40,825 nt of DNA from Oxalobacteraceae bacterium UBA4003 (GTDB lineage Bacteria; Pseudomonadota; Gammaproteobacteria; Burkholderiales; Burkholderiaceae_D). How positions within the stretch are numbered: the first letter of the stretch is position 1; each line of letters begins with the position of its first letter. The DNA is taken from positions 1 through 40,825 of the forward strand of contig DGBN01000054.1 in the NCBI GenBank assembly GCA_002384815.1, written 5' to 3'. The notes under the pieces were generated by a model, which was not told the origin of the DNA, did no database searches, and was given only the letters and a program-made list of their open reading frames with translations. Below, in pieces: positions 1-10,400 of the stretch. A program made the translations under genes and the position numbers.

Positions 1-1700
1 CCACGCAGCAGCGTCATGAGCTGGAAGGCCTTGGCCGTGGGGATGATCTCGCGGCCTTCGCGGAACATGTATTTCTCGGTCAGCAGACCTTCGATGATGG
101 CCGCGCGCGTGGCTGGTGTGCCCAGCCCTTTGCCGGTCATGGCGTCGCGCAGGTCGCTGTCGTCTATCAACTTGCCGGCACCTTCCATCGCCGACAGCAG
201 CGTGGCTTCCGTGTAGCGTGCGGGCGGTTTGGTAACGAGGCCATTGGCAACCACCGATTCGGTTTGCACCTTCTCGCCCTTGGCGACCGGTACCAGCGTG
301 CCGTTGTTTTCCGGATCTTTTTCGTCTATGACTTCCTTGCCGTACACCGCGAGCCAGCCCGGATTGGTCATGACCTTGCCTTCAGTCTTGAACTGATGAC
401 CGGAGACTTCGGTGAAGCGCGTGGTGACCTGGAATTCTGCCGCCGGGAAGAAGATCGCCATGAAGCGGCGTGTCACCAGGTCGTACAGCTTCTGTTCAGG
501 CTCGGACAGATTTTTCGGTGCCTGGGTGGTCGGGATGATTGCAAAGTGATCGCTGATTTTCGTGTTGTCGAAAACCCGCTTGTTCGGCTTGACCCATTTG
601 TTGTTTGTGATCTGCTTGGCGAACTGGTGATAGTTATTGTTTTCCGCAATGACTTCCAGCGTTTCCAGCACGGTAGGCAGATAGTCTTCCGGCAGGTGGC
701 GCGAATCGGTACGCGGATAGGTCAGCACTTTGTGGCGTTCGTACAATGCCTGCGCCAGCCCCAGTGTGTTCTTCGCCGAAAAGCCGAAGCGCGCATTCGC
801 TTCGCGTTGCAGGCTGGTCAGATCGAATAATGCTGGCGCCATCGAGGTGGTCGGTTTCGATTCCTCGCTGACATTGCCGGGTTTGCCGCCACGGCAGGCG
901 GCAACGATGGATTCTGCAGCAGCCTTGCTCCACAGGCGTTCGGGACGACGCTCGGGATCGGTTTCGTCTTTCTTGAACGTCGTGTCAAGCCAGCGACCCT
1001 GATAGATGCCGGCGGCGCAGATGAATTCCGCGCGTACTTCCCAGTAGTCGCGCGGCACGAATTTTTTGATTTTTTCTTCGCGTTCCACCACGATGGACAG
1101 CGTCGGTGTTTGCACACGGCCGACTGTGGTCAGATAGAAGCCACCTTCCTTCGAGTTGAAGGCGGTCATCGCGCGCGTACCGTTGATGCCGATCAGCCAG
1201 TCGGCTTCACTGCGGCTGCGGGCAGCATCGGCCAGCGACAGCATTTCCTCGTCGCTGCGCAGATTCTTGAATGCCTCGCGAATGGCGCCTGGCGTCATCG
1301 ATTGCAGCCACAGGCGTTTGATCGGTTGCCTGGCTTTCGCGTATTGCGCGATCAAACGGAAAATCAATTCGCCTTCGCGCCCGGCATCGCATGCATTGAT
1401 CAGGCCGGTGACATCCTTGCGCTTGATCAGCTTATTCAATACTTTCAGGCGCGATTCGGTTTTGGCGATAGGGTTCAGCGCAAAGTACGGCGGGATCATC
1501 GGCAAATGGGCAAATGACCATTTGCCGCGTTTGATGTCATGTTCTTCCGGAACCGAGATTTCGACCAGGTGACCGACTGCGGAGGACAGCACGTATTCGT
1601 CGGATTCAAAGTAATCATCATGCTTGGTAAAGCCGCCGAGCGTCTTCGCGATATCGTTCGCGACGGATGGCTTCTCGGCAATGATGAGTGTTTTTGTCAT
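1..1700 (-). CDS. topB: DNA topoisomerase III (type IA), 3' end outside window
   Basis: Type IA topoisomerase that cuts one DNA strand through a 5'-phosphotyrosine and decatenates DNA. The reading frame starts at ATG 1700 (MTKTLIIAEKPSVANDIAKT) and stays open to base 1, so the C-terminus lies outside the window; about 566 codons are visible. The N-terminal TOPRIM domain shows the IIAEKPSVA glutamate motif and an SSAVGHLVE stretch. Downstream are TVGRVQTPTL and the active-site block LTYPRTDSRHLPED, whose Tyr is the expected nucleophile, followed by DHFAIIPT and KGLGTPATRAAIIEGL. All are typical of TopB. It is the last gene seen in the minus-strand lysM-dprA-smg-topB cluster. TopB rather than TopA is chosen because of the short N-terminal TOPRIM start and the PRTDSRHLPED form of the motif. 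Confidence 0.93.
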   Translation of the reverse strand, partial: MTKTLIIAEKPSVANDIAKTLGGFTKHDDYFESDEYVLSSAVGHLVEISVPEEHDIKRGKWSFAHLPMIPPYFALNPIAKTESRLKVLNKLIKRKDVTGLINACDAGREGELIFRLIAQYAKARQPIKRLWLQSMTPGAIREAFKNLRSDEEMLSLADAARSRSEADWLIGINGTRAMTAFNSKEGGFYLTTVGRVQTPTLSIVVEREEKIKKFVPRDYWEVRAEFICAAGIYQGRWLDTTFKKDETDPERRPERLWSKAAAESIVAACRGGKPGNVSEESKPTTSMAPALFDLTSLQREANARFGFSAKNTLGLAQALYERHKVLTYPRTDSRHLPEDYLPTVLETLEVIAENNNYHQFAKQITNNKWVKPNKRVFDNTKISDHFAIIPTTQAPKNLSEPEQKLYDLVTRRFMAIFFPAAEFQVTTRFTEVSGHQFKTEGKVMTNPGWLAVYGKEVIDEKDPENNGTLVPVAKGEKVQTESVVANGLVTKPPARYTEATLLSAMEGAGKLIDDSDLRDAMTGKGLGTPATRAAIIEGLLTEKYMFREGREIIPTAKAFQLMTLLR

Positions 1701-1912
1701 GGTTTCTAATCTCTAAAGAAGGTGCCGGCACGCATGGCTGGGTGCAGGTTGAGGCATACAGCTTATGGCGCAGGCGGCTTTTTCAAGCAAGACCCGCGCT
1801 AATATAAGAGTTGCATAGGCGTCAAGCGGCCAATGATAAGCGCGTTGCGGCGAAATCCGCAAGCAGCAGACAAACAGATATGAAAAAAGAAAACGGGAAG
1901 TGTTGTTGAACA

Positions 1913-1939
1913 AGCATGCCCGCTGCGGGTGGGCATGCT
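1913..1939 (-). terminator. hairpin downstream of smg
   Basis: Perfect 9-bp inverted repeat AGCATGCCC / GGGCATGCT (1913-1921 and 1931-1939) with a 9-nt loop, just after the smg stop on the minus strand. Only a poor T-run follows, so it may be a weak terminator or attenuator between smg and topB. The 255-bp smg-topB gap (1701-1955) shows no other gene. Confidence 0.4.
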
Positions 1940-1955
1940 GTGAGACTTGCTTATA

Positions 1956-2432
1956 TTAGTGCAACATCCGCGGCGCGGCATCATCTTCGTCGAGAAACAG
2001 CTCGTCGAAGATCAAACCGTCCGGTTCCTTGCCCTGGCTCCATAGCACCATCAGCACGATGACCTTGAGCTTGTCGAGCGAAATAGGCGTCTCGCCGGCG
2101 GCCAGTGCGCGTTCGATTACGATTTCACGCTGGATGGGGTTGATCAGCTTGGCTGCTTCGAGGAACTGGATGAAGCCGACGGCCGGCGTGCCGAGCACGT
2201 CCATTTCTTGCGATACGTAGATGCGCGTGCCGAAAGAGAATGCGGTCTGGTGCGGGTAGGAGTCGGAAAATTCGTTGGTGGTTTCAGCCAGCGCAGTCAG
2301 CCAGCCGAGTGCCCTGGCGATTTCTTCTTCCTCAAAGCCGACGGCGGATAATTTCTTTACCAGCGCATCCGAGTCCGGGCAGGCGTCGGGCCGGTAATAG
2401 GTTTCATAAAGATAGACTAGGACATCAAACAT
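1956..2432 (-). CDS. smg: Smg family protein (DUF494)
   Basis: A 158-residue acidic, mainly helical protein starting MFDVLVYLYETYYRPDA, which is the typical Smg/DUF494 N-terminus, and of normal family length. No catalytic motif or membrane segment is visible. Smg is conserved next to dprA and topB in beta- and gammaproteobacteria, and its biochemical role is not established. It sits between dprA (upstream, separated by 251 bp with no gene) and topB (downstream). The very A/T-rich stretch before the start codon may hold its own promoter. Confidence 0.88.
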   Translation of the reverse strand: MFDVLVYLYETYYRPDACPDSDALVKKLSAVGFEEEEIARALGWLTALAETTNEFSDSYPHQTAFSFGTRIYVSQEMDVLGTPAVGFIQFLEAAKLINPIQREIVIERALAAGETPISLDKLKVIVLMVLWSQGKEPDGLIFDELFLDEDDAAPRMLH

Positions 2433-2683
2433 GGCATCACCGTAGCGCTTGGGTTAAGACGATATCTTGCGAGTATCGTCAGGATCGGATGCGTATGAAT
2501 CACGCTCTTTAAACAAACATATTACAAAGAGGTGTTACGACAGCGGCAGATCAAAGACAGCGCTTACTTGTTTCTAGGATACCCTAAAAATGATGAGGTC
2601 AACAGAGGAAGGAAATTTTGTTGTAGCCGCGGGATGTCAAACTGGAATGTTATGTACGCGTTGCGGTCACCGTCCTGACAGAT

Positions 2684-3802
2684 TCAATTCAGGCGCCGGT
2701 ATAAGGCACCGGGCAATATCTCAAGCTGGTCGCTTAACTCCAGCAGCAGCAATTGCGCATGCAGTGTTGCCATGTCGAGTTGGCAACGTGCAGCCAGCGT
2801 ATCTGCATCCACCGGGTCGAAGCCTAGCGCCTGCAGTATCTGCCGGGCTTGCGCATCCAGCGCAGGTGCGGCGGATTTGCTTGCTGCGTTTGCCGCCGGC
2901 GATGCGTATTGCAGTTCTTCCAGAATATCCTGTGCCGTTTCCACCAGCTTGGCGCCTTGCTTGATCAACTGATGGCAACCTTTCGATAGTGGCGAATGGA
3001 TAGAGCCGGGAATCGCAAACATATCGCGCCCCTGTTCTGCAGCCATGCATGCAGTGATCAGAGATCCGGATTGCAATGCTGCTTCGACTACCAGTACGCC
3101 ACGCGCCAAACCGCTGATGATGCGATTGCGGCGCGGGAAGTTGGAGGCGATGGCCGGCATGCCGAGCGGATATTCGCTGAGGATGCAACCAGTTTCGGCG
3201 ATCTGATGGGCGAGCGTACGATTGCGTGCCGGATAGACGATATCGGCGCCGGTGCCGATGACGGCGATTGTGGAACCGGCATGCGGCGCCTGTTTGGCCG
3301 CGAGCAAAGCGCCGCGATGCGCGGCTGCGTCTATGCCCAGCGCCATGCCGGAGACGATACTCAAGCCGGCCAGGCTCAATGCTTCGGAAAATTTCTCGGC
3401 ATTGGTGATGCCTTGCACTGTGGCGTTGCGGCTGCCGACCATTGCCAGCGCAGGGCGCGATAATAAATCGAGGCGGCCTTTTGCGTAGAGCAGGATGGGT
3501 GGATCGGAAATTTCCAGCAGGGCCGGCGGATAGTCGGTGTCAGCCAGCGTCAACACATGATTGCCGGCTTGTGCTGCCCATCCATGCGTGGCTTCGATTA
3601 ATGCGCGCACGTTTTCAGGTGGCGGTGCGAGCAAGGCATGCGCGATACGCTGAGGTACGACTTGTTGCAGTGCCGAGAGCTTTGCTGTGAAGATGTTTTC
3701 CGGCATGCCGAAGGCCGCCAGTAATTTGCGGGCGCTATCGGGGCCGACGCCGGACGTTTGTTCCAGCCGCAACCAGCTTGCAAGATCGTCCGGGACGGGC
3801 AT
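2684..3802 (-). CDS. dprA: DNA processing protein DprA
   Basis: DprA (Smf) loads RecA on incoming single-stranded DNA during natural transformation. The 372-residue protein has an N-terminal helix-hairpin-helix/SAM-like region (residues ~1-70), a central Rossmann-like DNA-binding core with VGSRNATVQG, GIDAAAHRGALL, IGTGADIVYPARN, SEYPLG and FPRRNRIISGLARGVLVVEA, and a C-terminal winged-helix-like domain after an Ala-rich linker (~290-305). All DprA core motifs are present and the length is normal. It follows the LysM gene on the same strand (108-bp gap). An intact dprA contrasts with the interrupted comM later in this window. Confidence 0.95.
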   Translation of the reverse strand: MPVPDDLASWLRLEQTSGVGPDSARKLLAAFGMPENIFTAKLSALQQVVPQRIAHALLAPPPENVRALIEATHGWAAQAGNHVLTLADTDYPPALLEISDPPILLYAKGRLDLLSRPALAMVGSRNATVQGITNAEKFSEALSLAGLSIVSGMALGIDAAAHRGALLAAKQAPHAGSTIAVIGTGADIVYPARNRTLAHQIAETGCILSEYPLGMPAIASNFPRRNRIISGLARGVLVVEAALQSGSLITACMAAEQGRDMFAIPGSIHSPLSKGCHQLIKQGAKLVETAQDILEELQYASPAANAASKSAAPALDAQARQILQALGFDPVDADTLAARCQLDMATLHAQLLLLELSDQLEILPGALYRRLN

Positions 3803-3910
3803 TTATCCTGCCCTGCCAGAGAATGGCAACAGAGAAGGATGCAGCTCCTGGCGCGCATCTGGCAAGTGCATGATGTGACGCGTCAGGATGGAGAGGGTAA
3901 GTGCGCCGGT

Positions 3911-5008
3911 TTATTCGGGCGATTTGGCGACGTCGGCAATTTGTACGGTATCGGTTACCTGCATCACGAGGCCGTAGGAAATGTTGTCGAAGACGCGGAA
4001 GATCAACAGATTGCCGTAGGCTTCATCCGGCAGTTTGATCAAGCCGCGGCCATTGCCTTCGGTGCGATCCGGCACCAGTTTTCCCAGGCGCTGCAGTTCC
4101 AGCACGGCACCGATATCGACACCATCCTTGCTGCCGCGATTGATGGAGACGATCTGGTTCTGCCCTGCTTGCGAGACGCCACCATACACCGATACGATTT
4201 GCGCATTCAGCTCTTGTTCCGGTGCATGCGGCACGTAATTCATGAAGGGTGCCGGTTCTACCGGAAGCAAGCGATCGTGTTCGCCCATTTCTTCCTTGGC
4301 ATTGGTCACGATCATCGTATGCGGTTCGTTGTCGAGCTTGCTCAGGCGCTGCAGTTTCAGAGTGCCCAGATACACGGCTTCATAGCCGATGATTTTTTTG
4401 CTGGCAGGATCGGTCAGCGGTTTGCCGGGCCGGAATGCCTCGAATTCAGTGCGGCCGTTGAGGTCGCCACGGACATAGGCTTTATCCCCGTTGGCGAGGA
4501 ACACATGGCCTTCCTGCGTGGCCACGATGCGCGGTGCCTTGTTCAATTCGGTTTCGCCGACGATCAGGGGTTTTGTCAGGAATTGTTCAATCGCCGACAG
4601 CGGTATGGTGGCAATGGCATCTGATCCCGCCTCTGTCGAACGTACTTGTGGCGACAGGCGTACGGTAGCCAGACCGCTGTTGCCGCCCGCGCCTTTTCCG
4701 AGGCGTAATTTACCGGCAACGCGATCGAAATAGACGATTTGGCCTGGATAAATCCAGTGCGGGTTACGGATTTGTTCGCGATTCATGTCCCATACTTGCG
4801 GCCAGCACCATGGATGCTGCAGAAATTTTCCTGAAATTCCCCATAGCGTATCGCCGCGCACGACCACGTGCCGATCGGGAGCATTCGGCAAAAACGCGCA
4901 ACGCGTCTTGCCGGCCACCGTTTTGGCAGGGGCTTCGGCGAAGCTTGTTGCGGGTAAGACGACTGAGGTAAAAGCGAGAAGGAGTGCAGCTGTGCTAAAA
5001 TTTTTCAT
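3911..5008 (-). CDS. LysM domain protein, secreted, upstream of dprA
   Basis: A predicted exported protein of 365 residues with a LysM peptidoglycan-binding domain. I place the start at ATG 5008 (MKNFSTAALLLAFTSVVLPA), which gives a clean signal peptide; the frame is open 37 codons further upstream but without signal-peptide character. The LysM domain lies near residues 50-100 (VVRGDTLWGISGKFLQHPWC, then WIYPGQIVYF). The rest is a long beta-rich region with no catalytic motif I recognise. The conserved position next to dprA and divergent to def is typical of betaproteobacteria, where this gene is annotated as a LysM peptidoglycan-binding protein. A role at the cell wall is inferred only from the domain. 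Confidence 0.85.
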   Translation of the reverse strand: MKNFSTAALLLAFTSVVLPATSFAEAPAKTVAGKTRCAFLPNAPDRHVVVRGDTLWGISGKFLQHPWCWPQVWDMNREQIRNPHWIYPGQIVYFDRVAGKLRLGKGAGGNSGLATVRLSPQVRSTEAGSDAIATIPLSAIEQFLTKPLIVGETELNKAPRIVATQEGHVFLANGDKAYVRGDLNGRTEFEAFRPGKPLTDPASKKIIGYEAVYLGTLKLQRLSKLDNEPHTMIVTNAKEEMGEHDRLLPVEPAPFMNYVPHAPEQELNAQIVSVYGGVSQAGQNQIVSINRGSKDGVDIGAVLELQRLGKLVPDRTEGNGRGLIKLPDEAYGNLLIFRVFDNISYGLVMQVTDTVQIADVAKSPE

Positions 5009-5183
5009 GGTTTGTCCGGTGAGCTTGACCAATTGTGACGCCATTACTGTGCTGCAGCATGTTATGAGTGAAATAACACATTCGTGAAAAAACTTGCTAA
5101 ATTGAATCAAATTCTGCACATAAATCCTTGAAGTAGCAAGAAAACCACGCTGTTAACCTGCCGCCTTGTTGCGCAAAAGCCGT

Positions 5184-5714
5184 ATGTCCATATTAAATAT
5201 CCTGCGTTATCCCGATCCACGGCTGCATAAAATTGCCAAGCCGGTCACCGTATTCGATGCGCGCATCAAGACCCTGGTCGCCGACATGGCCGAAACCATG
5301 TACGACGCTCCCGGCGTCGGTCTGGCCGCCTCACAAGTCGATGTGCATGAGCAGGTGATCGTGATCGACACCTCGGAAACCCATTCCGAACTGCGTGCCT
5401 ACATTAATCCCGAACTGATCTGGGTCAGTCCGGAAAAGCAGATTTATGATGAAGGTTGTCTGTCCGTTCCTGGCATCTACGATGGCGTCGAGCGGCATGC
5501 CAGGGTCAAGGTGCGCGCCCATGATGCGGATGGCAAGCAGTTCGAGCTGGAAGCTGAGGGCTTGCTGGCCGTATGCATCCAGCACGAAATGGATCATCTG
5601 AAAGGCAAGGTATTCGTTGAATACCTGTCGCCGCTGAAGCGTAATCGCATCAAGACCAAGATGCTGAAAGAAGAACGCGAGCTGAACCGTCAGAACAAGG
5701 TGGCGCAGCGCTGA
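5184..5714 (+). CDS. def: peptide deformylase
   Basis: Metalloenzyme that removes the formyl group from the N-terminal methionine of new proteins. The three signature motifs are in order: GVGLAASQ, EGCLSVPG (metal-binding Cys) and IQHEMDHLKG (HExxH-type, two metal-binding His and the catalytic Glu). The start is set at ATG 5184 (MSILNILRYPDPRL), the usual family N-terminus, rather than the upstream in-frame codon at 5166. The resulting 176 residues are normal for the family. It is divergent to the LysM gene and followed after 94 bp by fmt, the enzyme that adds the formyl group it removes. Confidence 0.96.
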   Translation: MSILNILRYPDPRLHKIAKPVTVFDARIKTLVADMAETMYDAPGVGLAASQVDVHEQVIVIDTSETHSELRAYINPELIWVSPEKQIYDEGCLSVPGIYDGVERHARVKVRAHDADGKQFELEAEGLLAVCIQHEMDHLKGKVFVEYLSPLKRNRIKTKMLKEERELNRQNKVAQR

Positions 5715-5808
5715 TGAGGTAACCGCGGCTCGTTCGCACAGGACGGCATCTGGTAAATTGGTGGCTGCATGGTTTCTCATTCTGCGCCTGCCGTACTACA
5801 ATCCCCCC

Positions 5809-6762
5809 ATGAAAATCATTTTTGCCGGTACGCCGGAATTTGCGGCGGTTGCCCTGGCGGCCCTGCACGCGGCGGGTTTCGAGATCCCGCTTGTTCTGAC
5901 GCAGCCCGATCGTCCGGCTGGACGCGGTATGCAATTGCATGCATCGGCCGTCAAACAGTTTGCACTGGCGCATGACATCCCGGTGGCGCAACCGATTTCC
6001 TTGCGGCTGGATGGAAAATATCCTGAGGTGGCACAAGACGCGCATGCGCTGCTGCGTGCAACGCCGCACGATGTGATGGTAGTGGCGGCATATGGCTTGA
6101 TCCTGCCGCAATCCGTGCTGGATATTCCGCCGCTTGGCTGCCTGAATATTCACGCCTCATTGCTGCCGCGCTGGCGCGGTGCGGCACCGATTCACAGGGC
6201 GATTGAAGTCGGCGACGAGAAAACCGGCGTCACCATCATGCAGATGGAACTGGGTCTGGATACCGGGCCTATGCTACTCATGGAAAGTCTGCCGATTACA
6301 GCCGACGATACGACGGCGAGTTTGCACGACAAGCTGGCCAGACTGGGCGGCGAAATGATTGTCGATGCCTTGCGCAAACTGGAACAAGGCGGCCTGACCG
6401 CAAGGCCGCAACCGGAAGCCGGCGCCAATTATGCGGCGAAAATCGCGAAGGAAGAAGCGACGCTGGATCTGAGGCAATCGGCACAGGAGCTGGCGCGCAA
6501 GATACGTGCGTTTAATCCCTTTCCGGGTGCGATGGGAATATGCAATGGCACGCCGGTCAAATTCTGGCAGGCGGAGGCACTGGAGTCTTCCAGCCAGTGG
6601 CAAGCCGGCCAGGTCATTTCTGCCAATGCGCATGATGGCGTGGTGGTTGCCTGCGGCGACGGTGCCTTGCGTGTGACGGAATTGCAAAAGCCGGGCGGCA
6701 AACGTTTGCCGGCGGCAGAATTCCTCAAAGGGTTTGCGCTGGAAGGACAGAGTTTTGAATGA
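5809..6762 (+). CDS. fmt: methionyl-tRNA formyltransferase
   Basis: Transfers formyl from 10-formyltetrahydrofolate to initiator Met-tRNA. The start is ATG 5809 (MKIIFAGTPEFA), the canonical Fmt beginning; upstream in-frame codons to 5758 lack family similarity. The protein has 317 residues. The N-terminal formyltransferase domain carries QPDRPAGRGMQ and the signature HASLLPRWRGAAPIHRAI with the catalytic Asn/His/Asp set (NIHASLLP and LGLDTGPML). The C-terminal tRNA-binding OB-like domain begins around residue 205 (KIRAFNPFPGA). It probably forms an operon with def. Confidence 0.96.
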   Translation: MKIIFAGTPEFAAVALAALHAAGFEIPLVLTQPDRPAGRGMQLHASAVKQFALAHDIPVAQPISLRLDGKYPEVAQDAHALLRATPHDVMVVAAYGLILPQSVLDIPPLGCLNIHASLLPRWRGAAPIHRAIEVGDEKTGVTIMQMELGLDTGPMLLMESLPITADDTTASLHDKLARLGGEMIVDALRKLEQGGLTARPQPEAGANYAAKIAKEEATLDLRQSAQELARKIRAFNPFPGAMGICNGTPVKFWQAEALESSSQWQAGQVISANAHDGVVVACGDGALRVTELQKPGGKRLPAAEFLKGFALEGQSFE

Positions 6763-6825
6763 GAAGGATAGATGTCCGCTTTTCCGGCAAGTGCGATGTG
6801 CTGGTTGCGTTCAACAGGAGACGTG

Positions 6826-7239
6826 ATGAAATGTATATTTGTTCTGCTGGCCTTGCTTCTTTCTGCCTGTCAAGGCGTGGAATCGCAAACGCAGAAAACA
6901 GCGGAGCCAGCGCCGGAAAGAAATGATCGAATGGCCGGCGTGGTCATCTGGTGGGCGCATGGTACCGAGCCGTTCTGGAAGTTCACCGCCGATGCCGATG
7001 GTGTGAACTTTGAAAATATGGGTGAGCCAATGCAAGATTTTCCCTATCGCGTCTTCGGAGCAGAGGATGCGACGCGTATCTTCGATGCGAAAAATGCATC
7101 GACATCGATCCGGATCAGAATGACGCACAAGACATGCATCAATGCGATGTCGGGTGCGGAGTATGCATGGACGGCTGAAGTCGTCCACGCCGGAAAAAAA
7201 CTGCAGGGTTGCGGCGAACGCGGCCGCTTGCCCGAGTAG
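6826..7239 (+). CDS. putative lipoprotein, COG3650-like
   Basis: A 137-residue protein with a lipoprotein signal peptide: MKCIFVLLALLLSACQG, with LSAC as lipobox and Cys acylation expected. The start at ATG 6826 is supported by AGGAG at 6816-6820; the frame runs further upstream to 6772 without a ribosome-binding site. The mature part contains WWAHGTEPFWKFTADADG, reminiscent of small envelope proteins of the COG3650 type, and two Cys (TCINAM, LQGCGERG) that could form a disulfide. Function is unknown. It lies 63 bp after fmt in the same direction. Confidence 0.7.
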   Translation: MKCIFVLLALLLSACQGVESQTQKTAEPAPERNDRMAGVVIWWAHGTEPFWKFTADADGVNFENMGEPMQDFPYRVFGAEDATRIFDAKNASTSIRIRMTHKTCINAMSGAEYAWTAEVVHAGKKLQGCGERGRLPE

Positions 7240-7266
7240 CGTAGAACCTCGCCGCCAGCCAAGTAA

Positions 7267-7352
7267 GTGACGGAGAGAGTGCTGCGCTCTCCAGGGCAGG
7301 GGTCACGTATAATTTCCCTCGTATTTGCCTGATCCGGCATAAGACATGCCGG
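7267..7352 (+). promoter_or_regulatory. structured leader/promoter region of metH
   Basis: The 165 bp before metH hold two clear inverted repeats. The first is a stacked hairpin: outer stem GTGAC/GTCAC (7267-7271, 7302-7306) around GGAGAG/CTCTCC (7272-7277, 7287-7292) with loop AGTGCTGCG. A TATAAT follows at 7308-7313. A second perfect hairpin CCGGCAT-AAGAC-ATGCCGG spans 7334-7352. If TATAAT is the -10 box, the first structure is upstream DNA and the second is in the 5' leader. No recognised SAM, SAH or cobalamin riboswitch consensus is visible. Confidence 0.4.
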
Positions 7353-7404
7353 TACTGTTGTATTGATGTAGCTGAACGAATAACTAAAAAGTAAAGAATT
7401 GACG

Positions 7405-10400
7405 ATGAAACGCGACGCACTTTCCCCAACTGAAGTTCTCCTGCGCGACCTGATGGCGCGCCGCATCCTGATTCTGGATGGCGCGATGGGGACGATGATT
7501 CAGCAATACAAGCTGACCGAAGAGGATTATCGCGGCACGCGTTTTGCGGATCTGGCGGCAGCCGGGATTACGGTGCCGGCGGGTAGAGAGTTGTTCGTCA
7601 AGGGCAATAACGAGTTGCTGTCCCTGACGCGTCCCGATGTCATCAGCGCCATCCACGAGGAATATCTGGCGGCCGGCGCCGATCTGATCGAGAGCAATAC
7701 TTTCGGCGCGACCACCGTGGCGCAGGACGATTACAACATGGGTCATCTAGCCTATGAAATGAACGTGGCCTCGGCGCGCCTGGCGCGCGCTGCCTGTGAC
7801 AAGTATTCGACGCCGGACAAGCCGCGCTTTGTTGCCGGCGCGCTTGGTCCCACACCAAAGACTGCATCGATCTCGCCGGACGTCAATGATCCGGCGGCGC
7901 GCAACGTCACCTTCGATCAACTGGTGGCTGCCTATCTGGATCAGACGCGCGGATTGGTTGAAGGCGGCGCGGATGTTCTGCTGGTCGAAACCATTTTCGA
8001 TACGCTCAACTGCAAGGCAGCATTGTTTGCGATCGATCAGTTTTTCGAAGAGTCGGGCCAGCGTTTACCTATCATGATTTCCGGCACCGTTACCGATGCA
8101 TCGGGTCGCATCCTGTCCGGCCAGACTGTCCCTGCTTTCTGGCATTCGATCCGTCATGCGAAACCGCTGACGGTAGGCCTGAACTGCGCACTTGGCGCGG
8201 CACTGATGCGCCCGTATGCGGAAGAATTATCAAAGATAGCCGACACCTACGTCTGTATTTATCCGAATGCGGGTTTGCCTAATCCGATGAGCGATACCGG
8301 CTTCGATGAAACGCCGGATGTAACGTCTTCACTGCTGAAAGATTTTGCCGAGAGTGGTTTCGTGAACATCGCCGGCGGTTGCTGCGGCACCACGCCGGAC
8401 CATATTCGTGCAATTGCCGAGACCATCAAAACCATAGAGCCGCGTCTGGTGCCAGCGGTGGAGCCGACATTGAAACTGTCCGGCCTGGAACCGTTTGTCA
8501 TTGACGATCAATCGCTGTTTGTCAACGTCGGCGAACGTACCAACGTCACCGGCTCGAAAGCGTTTGCGAGGCTGATCGTCAACGAGCAATACGATGAAGC
8601 ACTGGCCGTCGCCCGTCAGCAGGTCGAGAACGGTGCGCAAGTCATTGACATCAACATGGATGAAGCGATGCTGGATTCGCAGGCTGCGATGTCGCGCTTT
8701 TTGAATCTGGTTGCATCCGAGCCGGACATCGCGCGCGTGCCTATCATGATCGATTCGTCGAAGTGGTCGGTGATCGAAGCGGGTTTGAAATGCGTGCAGG
8801 GCAAGGCCATCGTCAATTCGATCTCGATGAAGGAAGGCGAAGAAAAATTCCTGCATGAAGCGAAGCTTTGCCGTCGCTATGGCGCAGCCGTGATCGTGAT
8901 GGCCTTCGATGAAAAAGGACAGGCCGATACCTTCGAGCGCAAGATCGAAATCTGCGAACGCGCGTACAAGCTGCTGATCAAGGAAGTTGACTTCCCGCCG
9001 GAAGACATCATTTTTGATCCGAACATTTTCGCGATCGCGACCGGCATCGAAGAACATAATAACTACGCTGTCGATTTCATCAACTCGGTGCGCTGGATCA
9101 AAGAGAATTTGCCGCGCGCGAAAATCAGCGGCGGTGTATCGAACGTCAGCTTCAGTTTCCGTGGTAACGATCCGGCGCGTGAAGCCATCCACACGGTGTT
9201 CCTGTACCACGCGATCAAGGCCGGCATGACGATGGGTATCGTCAATGCAGGCATGGTTGGCGTCTATGACAACTTGCCGACAGAGTTGAAGGAACGCGTT
9301 GAAGACGTGGTGCTGAATCGTCGCGAAGATGCGACCGAACGCATGATTGAAATCGCATCGACCCTGAAGGCCGGAGACAAGAAGGAAGAAGCCACGCTGG
9401 AATGGCGCAGCGGCACCGTGCAGCAGCGCCTTGCGCATGCACTGGTGCAAGGCATCACGCAATGGATAGTCGAAGACACTGAAGAAGCGCGTCAGGAATT
9501 GCTGAAGGATGGCAAAGGCGGGCGGCCGATCCATGTGATCGAAGGTCCGCTGATGGATGGCATGAATATCGTCGGCGATCTGTTCGGTCAGGGCAAAATG
9601 TTTTTGCCGCAGGTGGTCAAATCCGCGCGCGTGATGAAGCAGGCCGTTGCGCATCTGATTCCATTCATTGAAGAAGAAAAACGCTTGCTGCAAGAGCAGA
9701 CCGGCATTGTCAGCAAGCCGAAAGGCAAGATCGTCATCGCTACCGTCAAGGGTGATGTGCATGACATCGGCAAGAACATCGTATCGGTGGTCCTGCAATG
9801 CAACAACTTTGAAGTCGTCAACATGGGCGTGATGGTGCCGTGCTCGGAAATCCTCGCGAAGGCGAAGGAAGAAAACGCCGACATCATCGGCCTCTCGGGT
9901 TTGATTACGCCTTCACTGGAGGAAATGGCTTACGTCGCGAAAGAAATGCAGCGCGACGAATACTTCCGCGGCTTGAAAACACCGCTGCTGATCGGCGGCG
10001 CGACCACCAGCCGTGCGCATACCGCAGTCAAGATCGCACACAACTACGACGGCCCTGTCGTGTATGTGCCGGATGCCTCGCGTTCGGTATCGGTTGCACA
10101 ATCACTGCTGACGCCGGAAAGCCGCGATCAATACATCGCCGAGATGGCGACTGATTACGAACGCATACGCGTACAGCATGCGAACAAAAAGGCTGTGCCT
10201 ATGCTGACATTGGCAGAGGCGCGTGCCAATAAAATGAAGCTGGATTTCACCGACAGGAACGCGCCGGTCAAGCCGAAGTTCATTGGCCGTCGTGTGTTCA
10301 AGAATGTCGATCTGGCGACCATTGCGCAATACATCGATTGGGGCCCGTTCTTCCAGACCTGGGATCTGGCCGGCCCCTACCCTGCGATTTTGACGGATGA

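Noticed and set aside
3758..4624. 288-codon plus-strand frame opposite the LysM gene and dprA start
   Set aside because: Antisense to two supported genes, no ribosome-binding site or recognisable domain.
7264..7310. SAH or SAM riboswitch before metH
   Set aside because: The stem sequences and junctions do not match the consensus elements I know, so only structured leader is reported.
8329..9798. 489-codon open frame opposite metH
   Set aside because: It is a mirror of metH codon bias; the His/Asp/Arg-rich translation has no motif and metH is clearly the real gene.
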